Source: Stutzerimonas stutzeri
GTDB taxonomy: Bacteria; Pseudomonadota; Gammaproteobacteria; Pseudomonadales; Pseudomonadaceae
Direction of reading: 5' to 3'
Assembly: GCF_024451105.1 (NCBI RefSeq)
Contig: NZ_JANGEY010000019.1
Coordinates: forward strand, 1-40,825
Length of the DNA stretch: 40,825 bases
The translations under genes were made by a program, and so were the position numbers. The notes under the pieces are model-generated. The model had not been told where the DNA came from. It saw only the letters and a list, made by a program, of their open reading frames with translations, and made no database searches. The first letter of the stretch is position 1. The number at the start of each line of letters is the position of its first letter. Below, one piece after another: positions 8,091 to 17,135 of the stretch.

Positions 8091-8684
8091 TTACTGCCCT
8101 GTTGCAGCCTTTGTGTCACCTGGGTCGCAAAGGGCTAAAGCCAACCCAGAGCGGTCAACTGAACCGCCCTCTCTTTTGTTCAGCAACGCGGCGAGCGGGC
8201 TGCCGGCGGCCACATAGGGCACGACGATCTCGCTGGCCAGCGCCAGCACCAGCCGGTTGCGCTCAAGCGCAGTTGCGCGGGTGGTGCGGCGCACCCGTGG
8301 CGAGCAGGCGGTGATAACCAGCATCCGGCCAGCGGCCAGCGCTTCGCACTCCTCCGCGGCAGGGCGGTAATCCGCGTTTTCGTCACCGAAGCCGCGGGCC
8401 AGCACCTTGACCACGCGGCCCTGGCGCCGCAGCACCGAGCGCAGCACCTGCTGCTCCAGCGGTGAATGAAAGCCGCTGACGATGACGCGCCCGGCCTTCA
8501 CCCACTCCGGCACGCGGTCCAGCGTTGCGAGCAGGACGTGACCGGGGCATTCGCGCGAGGCAATGAAGCCGAGCAGAGACTCCGCCAGTAGAGCCGTCTC
8601 GCCAGCGCCGACTATTCGGGTGGAGAGTTCAGCGCCGACGTGCTGGGCGCGGTGAGGCGGCAAGGTGACGAGGGCGGGCTTCAT
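8091..8684 (-). CDS. DprA/SLOG-like Rossmann-fold protein of the methylase-helicase operon
   Basis: This 197-residue protein resembles the Rossmann-type core of DprA/Smf DNA-processing proteins. It has a VIVSGFHSPLEQQVLRSVL segment, where SLOG proteins carry the phosphate-binding loop, and an ERNRLVLALASEIVVPYVAA segment comparable to the RRNRIIAGLS region of DprA. It lacks the SAM-like N-terminal and winged-helix C-terminal domains of full DprA. Its ATG overlaps the methylase stop by 4 bases (ATGA), so it is translationally coupled to that gene. SLOG-fold proteins bind nucleotides or DNA; here it may be a sensor or DNA-handling accessory. The function is inferred only. Confidence 0.6.
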   Translation of the reverse strand: MKPALVTLPPHRAQHVGAELSTRIVGAGETALLAESLLGFIASRECPGHVLLATLDRVPEWVKAGRVIVSGFHSPLEQQVLRSVLRRQGRVVKVLARGFGDENADYRPAAEECEALAAGRMLVITACSPRVRRTTRATALERNRLVLALASEIVVPYVAAGSPLAALLNKREGGSVDRSGLALALCDPGDTKAATGQ

Positions 8685-11600
8685 TCTTCCTCGTCGGTCC
8701 CACCCATGCGGTACTTGATGTCGTAGTTGATGATGAAGTCGGTTTCTTCATCGGTGAAGCTCAGCATCCTTCCCAACTCCAAGTCTACTTGGTCGATGAT
8801 GGGCTTCGATGCCCTGATTTTGAAACTTTGGGTTTCGGTACGTCCTGTAGATTTCTGGTTGCGGGCGAGCATAGTGCTGTTGCGCTGAAGATCCTCGATG
8901 TATTCATATGCTAGTGATTTCAGCTTGGGCGAGTTTAATGCCGCACGAGGGACGGGGAACTCCTGAATATCCGTCGGATTCAGGTCGCGGAGATTAGATG
9001 TGATCGTGTACCACCACCAAAAACAGTTGCTGCTCAAAACAGCAACGAGCGGTATGGCATCATCCACTTCTCGTGTTGCAAAGCTTGTTTCTCGGCTGCT
9101 GCTTCCAGGGACGCCATTTGCCGTGAATGCAGGGGCAAAATTCGTAAATACTTTCCAATAGAGGCCGCCCGTTGTGCGGTAGTAAACGCGGCCTTGAGAT
9201 CGCCCAAAGAAAGTCCTGGCTTTGGAATCAGCTGAAAGTAACTTCCTAAGGATGCCCGGCTCGATCTCCTCTCCCATTTTGGGAATCCAAAATGAAGGAC
9301 GCTCCCTATCGACCTCCGAATAGAGAAGGCGCTCAAACAGGCCGTCTCGATCAGAACTAGTCCACTTGATGTATCTAGTAGAGAAGCTACTTGGGTTGGG
9401 AGACGCCAAGCTGACAAATATCGTAAGCGCTCTATTTACCGTGTCAAACAGCTTGGCTGGGCGCCATGCGAAGTTTGAAAACCATGTTGAACGACTGCGC
9501 TCGATGATTTTCTGTACTGTACGCATACGTTGAGTTGAGGGTAGTGCAAGCGGAACAATCATGCTGATCGCACCGTTCTTTGACAAAAGGTCGCAACTTC
9601 TCTCCATGCACATGGCATGAATTGCATTGCTCTCGCGTGATGCAAACCCACTCAGTGAATACTCAACCTCACGGACTTCGAGATACGGCGGATTCCCAAT
9701 CACCACATCGAACCCACCCTCGCACATCACGCCGTAGAACTCGGCGAACCAGTGGAAGGGTTGGTGGCTCTCGCGCCAGGCGGCGAAGGCCTTAGCTTTG
9801 TCGGGGTCAATGCCATAATCGCGGGCCAGATACCGGTCCAGTTCCAGGCTCAGCACAGCAAGCTTGTCGCGCAGCTTGCGCTTGTCTTCGGCCGTCACCT
9901 TGCCACCGTGCATGGTTTGCTGCTCACGGAAGCGGTCGAACAGGTCGGCCAGGTCGGCGGTGCTGGCTTTGATTTCGGCGCGATGGGTCTGGTCGCTGGC
10001 CAGGGTGTTGGCTGCGTCAAACTGCGCCTCGGTGGCGTAGCCGACCAGGGTATTGCCGGCGCGGATGTTGAAGTCGATGTCGGGCAGCGGTTCCAGCTGG
10101 CGTCCGGCATCCACCTGTGACACCAGCTTGAGGAAGAGGCGCAGCTTACAGATTTCCACCGCCTCGGCCATGATGTCCACGCCGAAGAGGTTGTGCAGGA
10201 TGATGCTCTTGAAGATGTAGTAGCGGCGCGAGGGGTGCTTGTCGACCTCGGCCAGCACCTTGGCGAAATCGGCCTCGCCGGCTTTGCCGAGCTTCTTCGC
10301 ATCCTCGACAAACCCCTCCATGCGCTCCAGACAGGCTTCGTAGAGCGGCTCCAGGATGTTGAGCGCGGCGAACAGGAAGGCGCCAGAGCCGCAGGTGGGG
10401 TCGAGGATGGTGATGCCGTGGCGGAATTTCTCGTTGGACTTTTCCGGCACACGGCCGACGATGGCTTGCCAGACGGCGCGCAGCAGGTCGGGGCTGGTCG
10501 CGGTGTCGATCACATCCTGCATGAACTGGCGGATGTCCAGGTTCAGGGTGATGAGGTCGTCGGCGCTTTTCACCTCGCCTTGGGCCAGCTTATCGCGCAC
10601 AGCCAGGCAGCGCGTGCGGCGCTCGACGTACTCGCGCCAGGTTTCGGTAGGCAGGGTTCCGCGCTCGCCGGTGACGGTGTGGAAGGTTGCTTCGCCTAGG
10701 TTGTAGCGTCGTTCGAACATGCGCGCCTTGGCGTCCTTCATGCCCGTCTGCACGAAGTCGGGCAAGGCCGATTCGGGGACGACATTGCCCTTGGCGTCGA
10801 TGACGCCGGTTTTCATGGACGGGTAGAGGTAACGGTCAGGGTCGGCTTTGAGCAGTTTCCAAACCGAGGCCTCGCCGTCGAAGGCGACCTTGCAACGCTC
10901 GCGAGCCTGCGCGATCAGGTGTGGGATGACGGTGTTCTTGCTGATGTATTCGGTGATGTCTTCCTTGGTGTAGTACGCCCCCATCTGCTTCTGGTTGATG
11001 TATTTCTCGAAGATGTAGCCGAGCACGTCGGGGTTGATTTCCTTCCCGCTGGAAAGTGGGCGGTCGTCCAGATGCCAGTCCCAAGCGTCGAAGAAGGCGA
11101 ACAGGCGCTCGAAGGCTTCGTCGGGCACATCAATGGCGGGGTTAGCCTCTTCCAGCTCGTGCACGGAAAACAGGCCGCCGTTGAGATAGGGCACGTCGCC
11201 GATCAGGCGCGTGAGCTCTGCGTTGCGCTCGGCCTTGGCCTGGCCCAGCCCTTCGTGAAACAGGCGGCGCAGGAATTGACGGTAGAAGCTGTGAAACTTG
11301 CCCTTGCCGGCGGTCGCCTGAACCTGGGCCATGCGCTTGGCGAGATAGTTTTCGTCGCCATCCAGAAACCCTTTTTTCTGGATGAAGTACACAAACATCA
11401 GCCGGTTGAGCATCAGCGATGCGTACCAGGCCTTTTCGCTGGCTGCGCTCAGGCCCTCGATGAACTCGGCAAACGCTTCGTGCTGGGCCTTGAATTTGTC
11501 ATAGAAGCTCTTGGAGACGCGGTCGCGGTCGAAGGCATTGCGCAGGCCAGTGATCACGTCGGTGAGGGTGATAGCCTCTTCCTCTTCCAGCGACCAGACG

Positions 11601-12004
11601 ATTTGAGCGAGCTTCTGCCGCAGCGATTCGCCACTCTGCCCTTTGTGCCAGGTATGGGTACGGGTGGTCGTGGGCTGCCCCGGCGCACGCGACACCCATA
11701 GCCAAGTGAGCATGGTTTCCTTGGCGTCGGCGAAGACCAGCAGATGTTCGTGGGCGAGCTTGGCGGCCTCCTTCTCGATCCTGAGCAGCAGCGGGCGCGA
11801 GGGCACTTTGCCGGAGCTGTCGGGTGAGCAGCGGAATACCGCAACACCACGCTTGTGGGCAATGTTTGTGAGGGTGAAAGCCTCACCGTTGGCCGTGACG
11901 GTTTGAGGTTTGAGGTTGTGGCGCTCCCATCCAAGCTCGTTGAACAGTTGCTCCAGCTTGAATTCGCCAAGCAGTTTCTGGAAGCGGGTGGCATCGAGTG
12001 TCAT
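8681..12004 (-). CDS. N6-adenine DNA methyltransferase of a restriction/defence operon
   Basis: This 1107-residue protein has the gamma-class N6-adenine methyltransferase motifs: the AdoMet site ILDPTCGSGAF at about 530-545 and the catalytic NPPY (VVIGNPPYLEV) at about 765-770. The long N-terminal region (about 1-500) resembles the helical N-termini of Eco57I-like and PglX-like enzymes. The region after NPPY (about 790-1107) should recognise the target sequence and is visibly richer in A/T than the rest. An AGGGAAAG site precedes the ATG. It lies 22 bases after the PLD-helicase gene and overlaps the DprA-like gene. Expected role: methylating host DNA so that the helicase-nuclease spares it. 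No nuclease domain was recognised in this chain. Confidence 0.85.
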   Translation of the reverse strand: MTLDATRFQKLLGEFKLEQLFNELGWERHNLKPQTVTANGEAFTLTNIAHKRGVAVFRCSPDSSGKVPSRPLLLRIEKEAAKLAHEHLLVFADAKETMLTWLWVSRAPGQPTTTRTHTWHKGQSGESLRQKLAQIVWSLEEEEAITLTDVITGLRNAFDRDRVSKSFYDKFKAQHEAFAEFIEGLSAASEKAWYASLMLNRLMFVYFIQKKGFLDGDENYLAKRMAQVQATAGKGKFHSFYRQFLRRLFHEGLGQAKAERNAELTRLIGDVPYLNGGLFSVHELEEANPAIDVPDEAFERLFAFFDAWDWHLDDRPLSSGKEINPDVLGYIFEKYINQKQMGAYYTKEDITEYISKNTVIPHLIAQARERCKVAFDGEASVWKLLKADPDRYLYPSMKTGVIDAKGNVVPESALPDFVQTGMKDAKARMFERRYNLGEATFHTVTGERGTLPTETWREYVERRTRCLAVRDKLAQGEVKSADDLITLNLDIRQFMQDVIDTATSPDLLRAVWQAIVGRVPEKSNEKFRHGITILDPTCGSGAFLFAALNILEPLYEACLERMEGFVEDAKKLGKAGEADFAKVLAEVDKHPSRRYYIFKSIILHNLFGVDIMAEAVEICKLRLFLKLVSQVDAGRQLEPLPDIDFNIRAGNTLVGYATEAQFDAANTLASDQTHRAEIKASTADLADLFDRFREQQTMHGGKVTAEDKRKLRDKLAVLSLELDRYLARDYGIDPDKAKAFAAWRESHQPFHWFAEFYGVMCEGGFDVVIGNPPYLEVREVEYSLSGFASRESNAIHAMCMERSCDLLSKNGAISMIVPLALPSTQRMRTVQKIIERSRSTWFSNFAWRPAKLFDTVNRALTIFVSLASPNPSSFSTRYIKWTSSDRDGLFERLLYSEVDRERPSFWIPKMGEEIEPGILRKLLSADSKARTFFGRSQGRVYYRTTGGLYWKVFTNFAPAFTANGVPGSSSRETSFATREVDDAIPLVAVLSSNCFWWWYTITSNLRDLNPTDIQEFPVPRAALNSPKLKSLAYEYIEDLQRNSTMLARNQKSTGRTETQSFKIRASKPIIDQVDLELGRMLSFTDEETDFIINYDIKYRMGGTDEEE

Positions 12005-12026
12005 GTTCTATTCTTTCCCTGCTGGA

Positions 12027-15000
12027 TCAGGCCAGGCCCATGGAGCAGATGAGCTTGGGCTCCTTCTGCTGGTCTTGATCGTCAATTACGCACAAACGCC
12101 CGTCTTCCCGCAGTGCGAAAACGAGGTCCAGCAACTGGTGGTCGCCAATGCCGGCCTTGAGTTGACGGTTGAGGCTGTCGATAGCCGATTGGTAGAGCGG
12201 GTAGCGGTAAATTTCCTCCATGACCCGGTCGATGCGGCGCACGTACTCGTCGGTGATGAACAGATCGCGCTTGTCGCCCAGCCCTTCGCGGAAGCGCTTG
12301 AGGCGCTCGAAAGCCTTGAAGCGAGCACCGGAGGGGCGGCCCAAGGCTCCGCCGAAGGATTTTTCTTCTTCGACGATGTGGGCCAGGCCCTGTTGCGTGA
12401 GCGCGTGATGGTGCTCGGTGCGCGGCAGGGCCGGCGTATCTGCCGAGCAGGCGGCGGCTTTCAGGATGGTGAGCTGGGACTGGGTGACCGGCTTGCCATC
12501 TTCGTCCATCCAGGCCAGGGCGTCGTTGCCCTGCGCCGTGCGCATGTACATCAGCACGCCCCTGGGGGATGCCGGATTATGCTCGTGAGCCTTGGTGGCA
12601 TACACAACGTTGGGCATGGCCTCGATCCCGGTGGCCAGTGACGGATCGGCATCGGTGGCGTTTTTCCAGATCTGGTAGGCGTAGGAGGCGAGGTCCACCT
12701 CGCTGTCGCCGTCGTCGTCCAGGATGCCGTTCTTCTCGGTGTAGAGGTCGCGGATCAGCTCTTCGTCTGTGTCGTCGTCGAAGAAGCTTTCGTCTGACCC
12801 CACGACCTCGGCATTCTGAATCAGGCGTTGCTTGACCCGGGCGCGCAGATTGATGAGCCGCTCCACGCCGTCGGCCGGCACGAAGGAATAACAGAGGATG
12901 GTGTCGGACTGCTGGCCGATACGGTCCACACGGCCAGCACGCTGGATCAGGCGGATGATGGCCCACGGCAGGTCGTAGTTGACGATGATGTGCGCGTCCT
13001 GCAGGTTCTGGCCTTCGGAGAGCACATCGGTGGCGATCAGCACGCGCAGCTCGTCGGCCTTTTTAACCTGCTCGCGCTTGCCGTTCGATTCCGGCGAGAA
13101 GCGCCAGGCCAGCGAGGTCGGATCGGCGCTCTGGCCGGTGGCTTCTTCCACCTGCTTAATGCCGCGTGCCGCCAGCTGTGCGTTGAGGTAGCGGGCGGTA
13201 TCGGCAAACTGGGTGAAGATGAGGAGCTTTTCCTTTGGGTGGCGCTCGTTGATCAGCTCGATGAGGGCGGCCAACTTTGTATCCGCATCGGCCTGCCAGT
13301 CTCCGCAGAGTTTGAGGAGTTGAAGCAGGGCTTGCGTATCGGCCTGCAAGTCCTTGGCGAGCGCCTTGATGAACAGGCCACCGGGCAGCCATTTGAAGCG
13401 ACTCTTGAACGAGCCACAGTAGGCCTCATACGCCTTAGCAGCTCGGGAGCGGTAGTCGGCTTCAGTGCGCAGTTCATTGGTGGCGGTGGGATCGGTGATG
13501 TCCTCATCGCCATTATCATCGGCCAACAGGCCGTCCGGGTCTTCGTCGTAATGGCGGGTGTCAAGCAGTTCGGCACCTTGCGTGCCGAGTGGGATGTCCA
13601 GGCAGTTCTCGATGGCATGCAGAACGACGAAATTACGCAGGATATGGCGCTCGATGGACAGGATGAACGCCGGGCCGGCGCTTTCCAGCCGCTTGAAAAG
13701 GTTGGTGCGGCAAAAGCCCATCAGGCGTGTGCCGGCACGGGATAGCCCTTCAATGATCTTGGCTTGGTGCGGCGTGGGCGGCGTTTTGGGCTTGGGGGCA
13801 ACGTAGTTGCCCAGGCCGTAGCGCGGTAGGATCAACTCGTTGATCGCATTGACCACCGGGTCGCTGTAGAAACGCGCAAACGGGTCGGATGGGTTTGCAT
13901 CGTCAATATTGAAACTGAGGTTTTTCGGCAGGCGCTTCGGAAAGTAGGACCTGCGGCCGTCCGCAAACAACAGGTACTTGCCGCGTTCGTCCTCGCGGGC
14001 GTAGTGCTGCATGATGAAGCCACGAGTGCGGCGCACCATGTACAGACGCATCAAATCCCGCCAGTCGTCGGGGATTTCACTTTTTTCGAAGGCGGCCAGA
14101 GAGCGCACACCGCACTGGTGGCGGCGAATGAATTCGTGCTCTCCGCCCAACGCGGCCAGCAGTTTTTCCGGGCGGATGCCGATATCCGCGTCCTCATGCA
14201 GGAACAAGGCTAGTTGGGCGGAAAGGTCGAGATAGGTCTTGTTGTAGGGCGTGGCCGAGAGCAACACGGTGAGGCTATCGTTGCGCTCGATGTAGTCGCG
14301 GATGACCTTCCAGCGCTTGCCTTCCTTGTTGCGCAGGTTGTGCGATTCATCGATGAGGACCAGCCGGTAACGCCGGGTTTTCTCCGGGAGTTCAGTTAGC
14401 ACCTTGGACAACGGCAGCACCTTGGCGTGCAGGCGATACCGGTGGGCATAGTCCTCCCACATCGAAACGAGGTTCTTGGGGCAGATTATGAGCGTTTCGG
14501 TGTGGTAATCGTCCTCGAAAACCTTGGCCAGGGCAGTGGCCATCATCGACTTGCCCAGACCGACCACGTCGCCTATCAGCACGCCGCCACGCTTGTTCAG
14601 GTGGTGCGCGGCGATCTTGACCGCCGCAACCTGGAAATCAAAGAGTGACTCACCGAAAACCGCAGGAATGCGGAACTCCGAAAGGCCTGCACGCGCTTCC
14701 TGGGCGAGGTGGTAGGCCATCTTGAGGTAGACGTGATACGGCGACACCAGTCGCTCGCCGGCCCAGCTCTCATCAATGATGTCGGCCAGCTCCTTGGAAA
14801 TATCGATGCACCAGCGGTCCCGCCAACGATCTTCGAACCAATCGACCAGCTTATTGCAGGCGTCGTGCTCTAGCACATCGACGTTTAGCTCGCCTTGCTT
14901 GGCAAGGCCTGCGAGCGTGAGGTTTGAGCTGCCCAGAAAACCGGTGACTGGATTGTTGGCGTCCTGCCGATGCAGCAGGTAGAGCTTGGCGTGCAGGGGG

Positions 15001-15407
15001 TGGCGCAGATACACCTTGACGACAAGCTTTTTGGCGCGAATCTGGGCCGAGAGCTGGCGCAGCGCCGCTTCGTCATCGTTGGTCGGAACGCCGAAGGTCA
15101 ATTGCTGACGGAACTCCTCGGCAATGCGGCGTTTTTCCCGTAGCGCCGTCTGGTTGTCGAGAATGTCATCGTCTTCGCGAGTGCGCAGGGCCTGCCGGAG
15201 CTCATCGCTGGGAGAAACATGCATTCCGACCAGCAACCGGCAGCAATGGCCGTCACCACCAGCCCATTTATCGACGTACCCGGAAAGGTGACGCCAGCCG
15301 CGCAGGTTGAAATACCCGACGCAGAAATCGGCGCGCTCGGCAGCCTTGAAGGTTTCCTGTAGTGCCGGCAGCAGAGGTTTTTCTATGTTGTCGAAGATTC
15401 TCGGCAT
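12027..15407 (-). CDS. PLD-nuclease/SNF2-type helicase of the defence operon
   Basis: This 1126-residue fusion has an N-terminal phospholipase-D-type nuclease region (HAKLYLLHR near 136, then GFLGSSNLTLAG), giving one HxK motif, so a dimer would form the active site. A superfamily 2 helicase follows: Walker A GDVVGLGKSMM near 276, DESH box near 352, SATPYNK motif III, and a C-terminal RecA lobe with LSEGQNLQDA and a QRAGRVDRIGQ motif VI. The likely role is ATP-driven translocation on and cutting of unmodified DNA, with the downstream methyltransferase as protection. It starts 14 bases after the HTH gene with a GAGAGGGG site. All motifs look intact. Confidence 0.85.
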   Translation of the reverse strand: MPRIFDNIEKPLLPALQETFKAAERADFCVGYFNLRGWRHLSGYVDKWAGGDGHCCRLLVGMHVSPSDELRQALRTREDDDILDNQTALREKRRIAEEFRQQLTFGVPTNDDEAALRQLSAQIRAKKLVVKVYLRHPLHAKLYLLHRQDANNPVTGFLGSSNLTLAGLAKQGELNVDVLEHDACNKLVDWFEDRWRDRWCIDISKELADIIDESWAGERLVSPYHVYLKMAYHLAQEARAGLSEFRIPAVFGESLFDFQVAAVKIAAHHLNKRGGVLIGDVVGLGKSMMATALAKVFEDDYHTETLIICPKNLVSMWEDYAHRYRLHAKVLPLSKVLTELPEKTRRYRLVLIDESHNLRNKEGKRWKVIRDYIERNDSLTVLLSATPYNKTYLDLSAQLALFLHEDADIGIRPEKLLAALGGEHEFIRRHQCGVRSLAAFEKSEIPDDWRDLMRLYMVRRTRGFIMQHYAREDERGKYLLFADGRRSYFPKRLPKNLSFNIDDANPSDPFARFYSDPVVNAINELILPRYGLGNYVAPKPKTPPTPHQAKIIEGLSRAGTRLMGFCRTNLFKRLESAGPAFILSIERHILRNFVVLHAIENCLDIPLGTQGAELLDTRHYDEDPDGLLADDNGDEDITDPTATNELRTEADYRSRAAKAYEAYCGSFKSRFKWLPGGLFIKALAKDLQADTQALLQLLKLCGDWQADADTKLAALIELINERHPKEKLLIFTQFADTARYLNAQLAARGIKQVEEATGQSADPTSLAWRFSPESNGKREQVKKADELRVLIATDVLSEGQNLQDAHIIVNYDLPWAIIRLIQRAGRVDRIGQQSDTILCYSFVPADGVERLINLRARVKQRLIQNAEVVGSDESFFDDDTDEELIRDLYTEKNGILDDDGDSEVDLASYAYQIWKNATDADPSLATGIEAMPNVVYATKAHEHNPASPRGVLMYMRTAQGNDALAWMDEDGKPVTQSQLTILKAAACSADTPALPRTEHHHALTQQGLAHIVEEEKSFGGALGRPSGARFKAFERLKRFREGLGDKRDLFITDEYVRRIDRVMEEIYRYPLYQSAIDSLNRQLKAGIGDHQLLDLVFALREDGRLCVIDDQDQQKEPKLICSMGLA

Positions 15408-15421
15408 GTTTCCCCTCTCAC

Positions 15422-15628
15422 TTAATCAGTCGAAGGTTTTACGGGCTTCCCGTCGTCACAGGCGCCACCCGCGCGCACCCATTCATCAACCTCGGATACC
15501 TTGAACTTCCACAGCCGCCCAACGCGATGCGCAGGCAACCCCTTGCGATCGATCCAGCGGTAGATAGAGTCGCGTGTCACACCCAGATGCTCCGCAATCT
15601 GGTCGACGGATACCCAAGGCTCGGTCAT
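15422..15628 (-). CDS. Excisionase/MerR-type helix-turn-helix DNA-binding protein
   Basis: This 68-residue protein has the pattern WVSVDQIAEHLGVTRDSIYR followed by RKGLPAHRVGRLWKF, which is the small winged HTH of the excisionase family (HTH_17). Such proteins occur as Xis factors and as small regulators at the head of defence operons. It is the first gene of the leftward operon and no integrase is in the window, so a regulatory role is favoured. The start at 15628 is chosen because GGAG lies 7-10 bases upstream and the domain begins at once; a longer reading from 15691 adds nothing recognisable. Confidence 0.7.
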   Translation of the reverse strand: MTEPWVSVDQIAEHLGVTRDSIYRWIDRKGLPAHRVGRLWKFKVSEVDEWVRAGGACDDGKPVKPSTD

Positions 15629-15743
15629 GGCGTCGCTCCGGCAGAGGTTGTTCGGATCGCATAAAGTCGGTTGCAGTCGTAAAAAGTGCAATCTATCAGG
15701 CAGGCGGACAGCTGACGAGCATTGTTATGACTGGGATTCAGAG

Positions 15744-15755
15744 GCAGACGTCTGC
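15744..15755. promoter_or_regulatory. Perfect 12-bp palindrome between divergent operons
   Basis: The site GCAGACGTCTGC lies in the 302-base gap between the leftward defence operon and the rightward steroid-type operon. A repressor or activator site serving either side is possible, but there is only one copy and no match to a known operator is claimed. Confidence 0.3.
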
Positions 15756-15930
15756 ATTTCCACTCGGTTTTTGCTCCAGATCAACAAAACCCCCACTACC
15801 CGCACGGCTACTCCATTCGGATGATGTCGCCCCCCGGCCCCCGCCAAAGAATCCGAACCGTGTCACATGGGGCGGGCCGGCCCTAGTCAGGCGGCCCGCG
15901 ACTTTTCCCCTCACGACCATGGGTGAGTCG

Positions 15931-17118
15931 ATGGAGCAAACAACAAGAATTTCCCCCGAGGAGCTGGTGGCCCGTGCGCGGGCGCTGGTGCCGCTGCTGG
16001 CCGAGCGTGCCGCGCAGGCCGAGTCTGAGCTGAAGGTGGTCGATGACGTGATCGCCGCGCTGCAGGAGGCGCAGCTGTTCCGTGTAATGCAGCCCAAGCG
16101 CCACGGCGGCTTCGAGTACGGGCCCAAGGTGTTCGCCGAGATCCAGCAGACGCTGGCCGAGGGCTGCATGTCCACCGCGTGGATGTACGGCGTGGTGGCG
16201 GTGCATCCGTGGCAGCTGGCGCTGTTCCCCGAACAGGCGCAGCAGGAGGTGTGGGGCGAGGACGCCTCGACGCTGATCGCCTCGACCTACATGCCGGTGG
16301 CCAGGGTCACGGAAGTGGAGGGCGGCTACCGCATCAGCGGGCGCTGGGGCTTCTCCACCGGCTGCGAGCACTGCGCGTGGGTGTTCCTCGGCGGCAACCT
16401 GACCCCGGGCGTCGGCAAGGGCAACAGCTACCGCACCTTCCTGGTGCCGAAGAGCGACTACCGCATCGAGCGCAACTGGGACGTGATCGGCCTGCGCGGC
16501 ACCGGCAGCCACGACATCGTGGTCGAGGACGCCTTCGTGCCGCTGCACCGCACCCACGCCACCCAGCAGCACGACGACGCCGCCAACCCCGGCCGCGAGC
16601 TGAACAGCGCGCCGCTGTACCGGGTGCCGTTCGCCCAGATGTTCATCCCGGCGGTGTCCAACGCCTGCCTCGGCGGCCTGGCGGCGGCCATCCAGCACTT
16701 CAAGGACTACGCCCAGCAGGGCATCAGCAAGAACGTCGGCATGCGCACGGTGGACGATCCCAATGCGCAGCTGGCCTACGCCCGCGCGGTGGTGGCCCAC
16801 GAGCAGATGGTGGAGAACCGCAAGCGCCACTACGAGGTGCAGATGGCCTGGGCCGAGCGCGGCGAGGCGGCGCCGGTCAACGAGCGGCTGCGCCAGCGCT
16901 ACCAGCTCGCCCAGGTGGCCAACGAGTGCGCCCACCACATCAACGAGCTGCTGCGCTGCTGCGGCGCTGCCGGCACCTACCGCAGCTATCCGCTGACGCG
17001 GATCTTCCTCGACGTGTTCACCGGCCGCGCGCACATCGCCAACAACGTCGACCTGTTCGGCCGCGCCTTCGGCTTCATCGCCCTCACCGACCAGACCACC
17101 ACCGACAGCTTCCTCTGA
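15931..17118 (+). CDS. HsaA-like flavin-dependent monooxygenase (acyl-CoA dehydrogenase fold)
   Basis: This 395-residue protein belongs to the group D flavin monooxygenases that share the acyl-CoA dehydrogenase fold. Landmarks are LFRVMQPKRHGGFEYGP, GRWGFSTGCEHCAWVFLGG, and the NWDVIGLRGTGSHDIVVED segment near residue 190. HsaA hydroxylates the phenolic A-ring of seco-steroids, using reduced flavin from a partner reductase (HsaB). No reductase gene is next to it. The adjoining KshA-like and HsaC-like genes make the steroid A-ring role likely, but related enzymes act on other phenols. The ATG at 15931 is chosen over 15919 because GGTGAG lies upstream. An AGGAG-bearing 17-base gap leads into the next gene. 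Confidence 0.75.
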   Translation: MEQTTRISPEELVARARALVPLLAERAAQAESELKVVDDVIAALQEAQLFRVMQPKRHGGFEYGPKVFAEIQQTLAEGCMSTAWMYGVVAVHPWQLALFPEQAQQEVWGEDASTLIASTYMPVARVTEVEGGYRISGRWGFSTGCEHCAWVFLGGNLTPGVGKGNSYRTFLVPKSDYRIERNWDVIGLRGTGSHDIVVEDAFVPLHRTHATQQHDDAANPGRELNSAPLYRVPFAQMFIPAVSNACLGGLAAAIQHFKDYAQQGISKNVGMRTVDDPNAQLAYARAVVAHEQMVENRKRHYEVQMAWAERGEAAPVNERLRQRYQLAQVANECAHHINELLRCCGAAGTYRSYPLTRIFLDVFTGRAHIANNVDLFGRAFGFIALTDQTTTDSFL

Positions 17119-17135
17119 GCCCAGGAGACCCGACC

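Noticed and set aside
15422-15691. Excisionase-like gene as a sign of an integrated phage or integrative element
   Set aside because: No integrase, attachment repeat or phage gene occurs nearby, and the gene heads the defence operon, so a regulator role is preferred.
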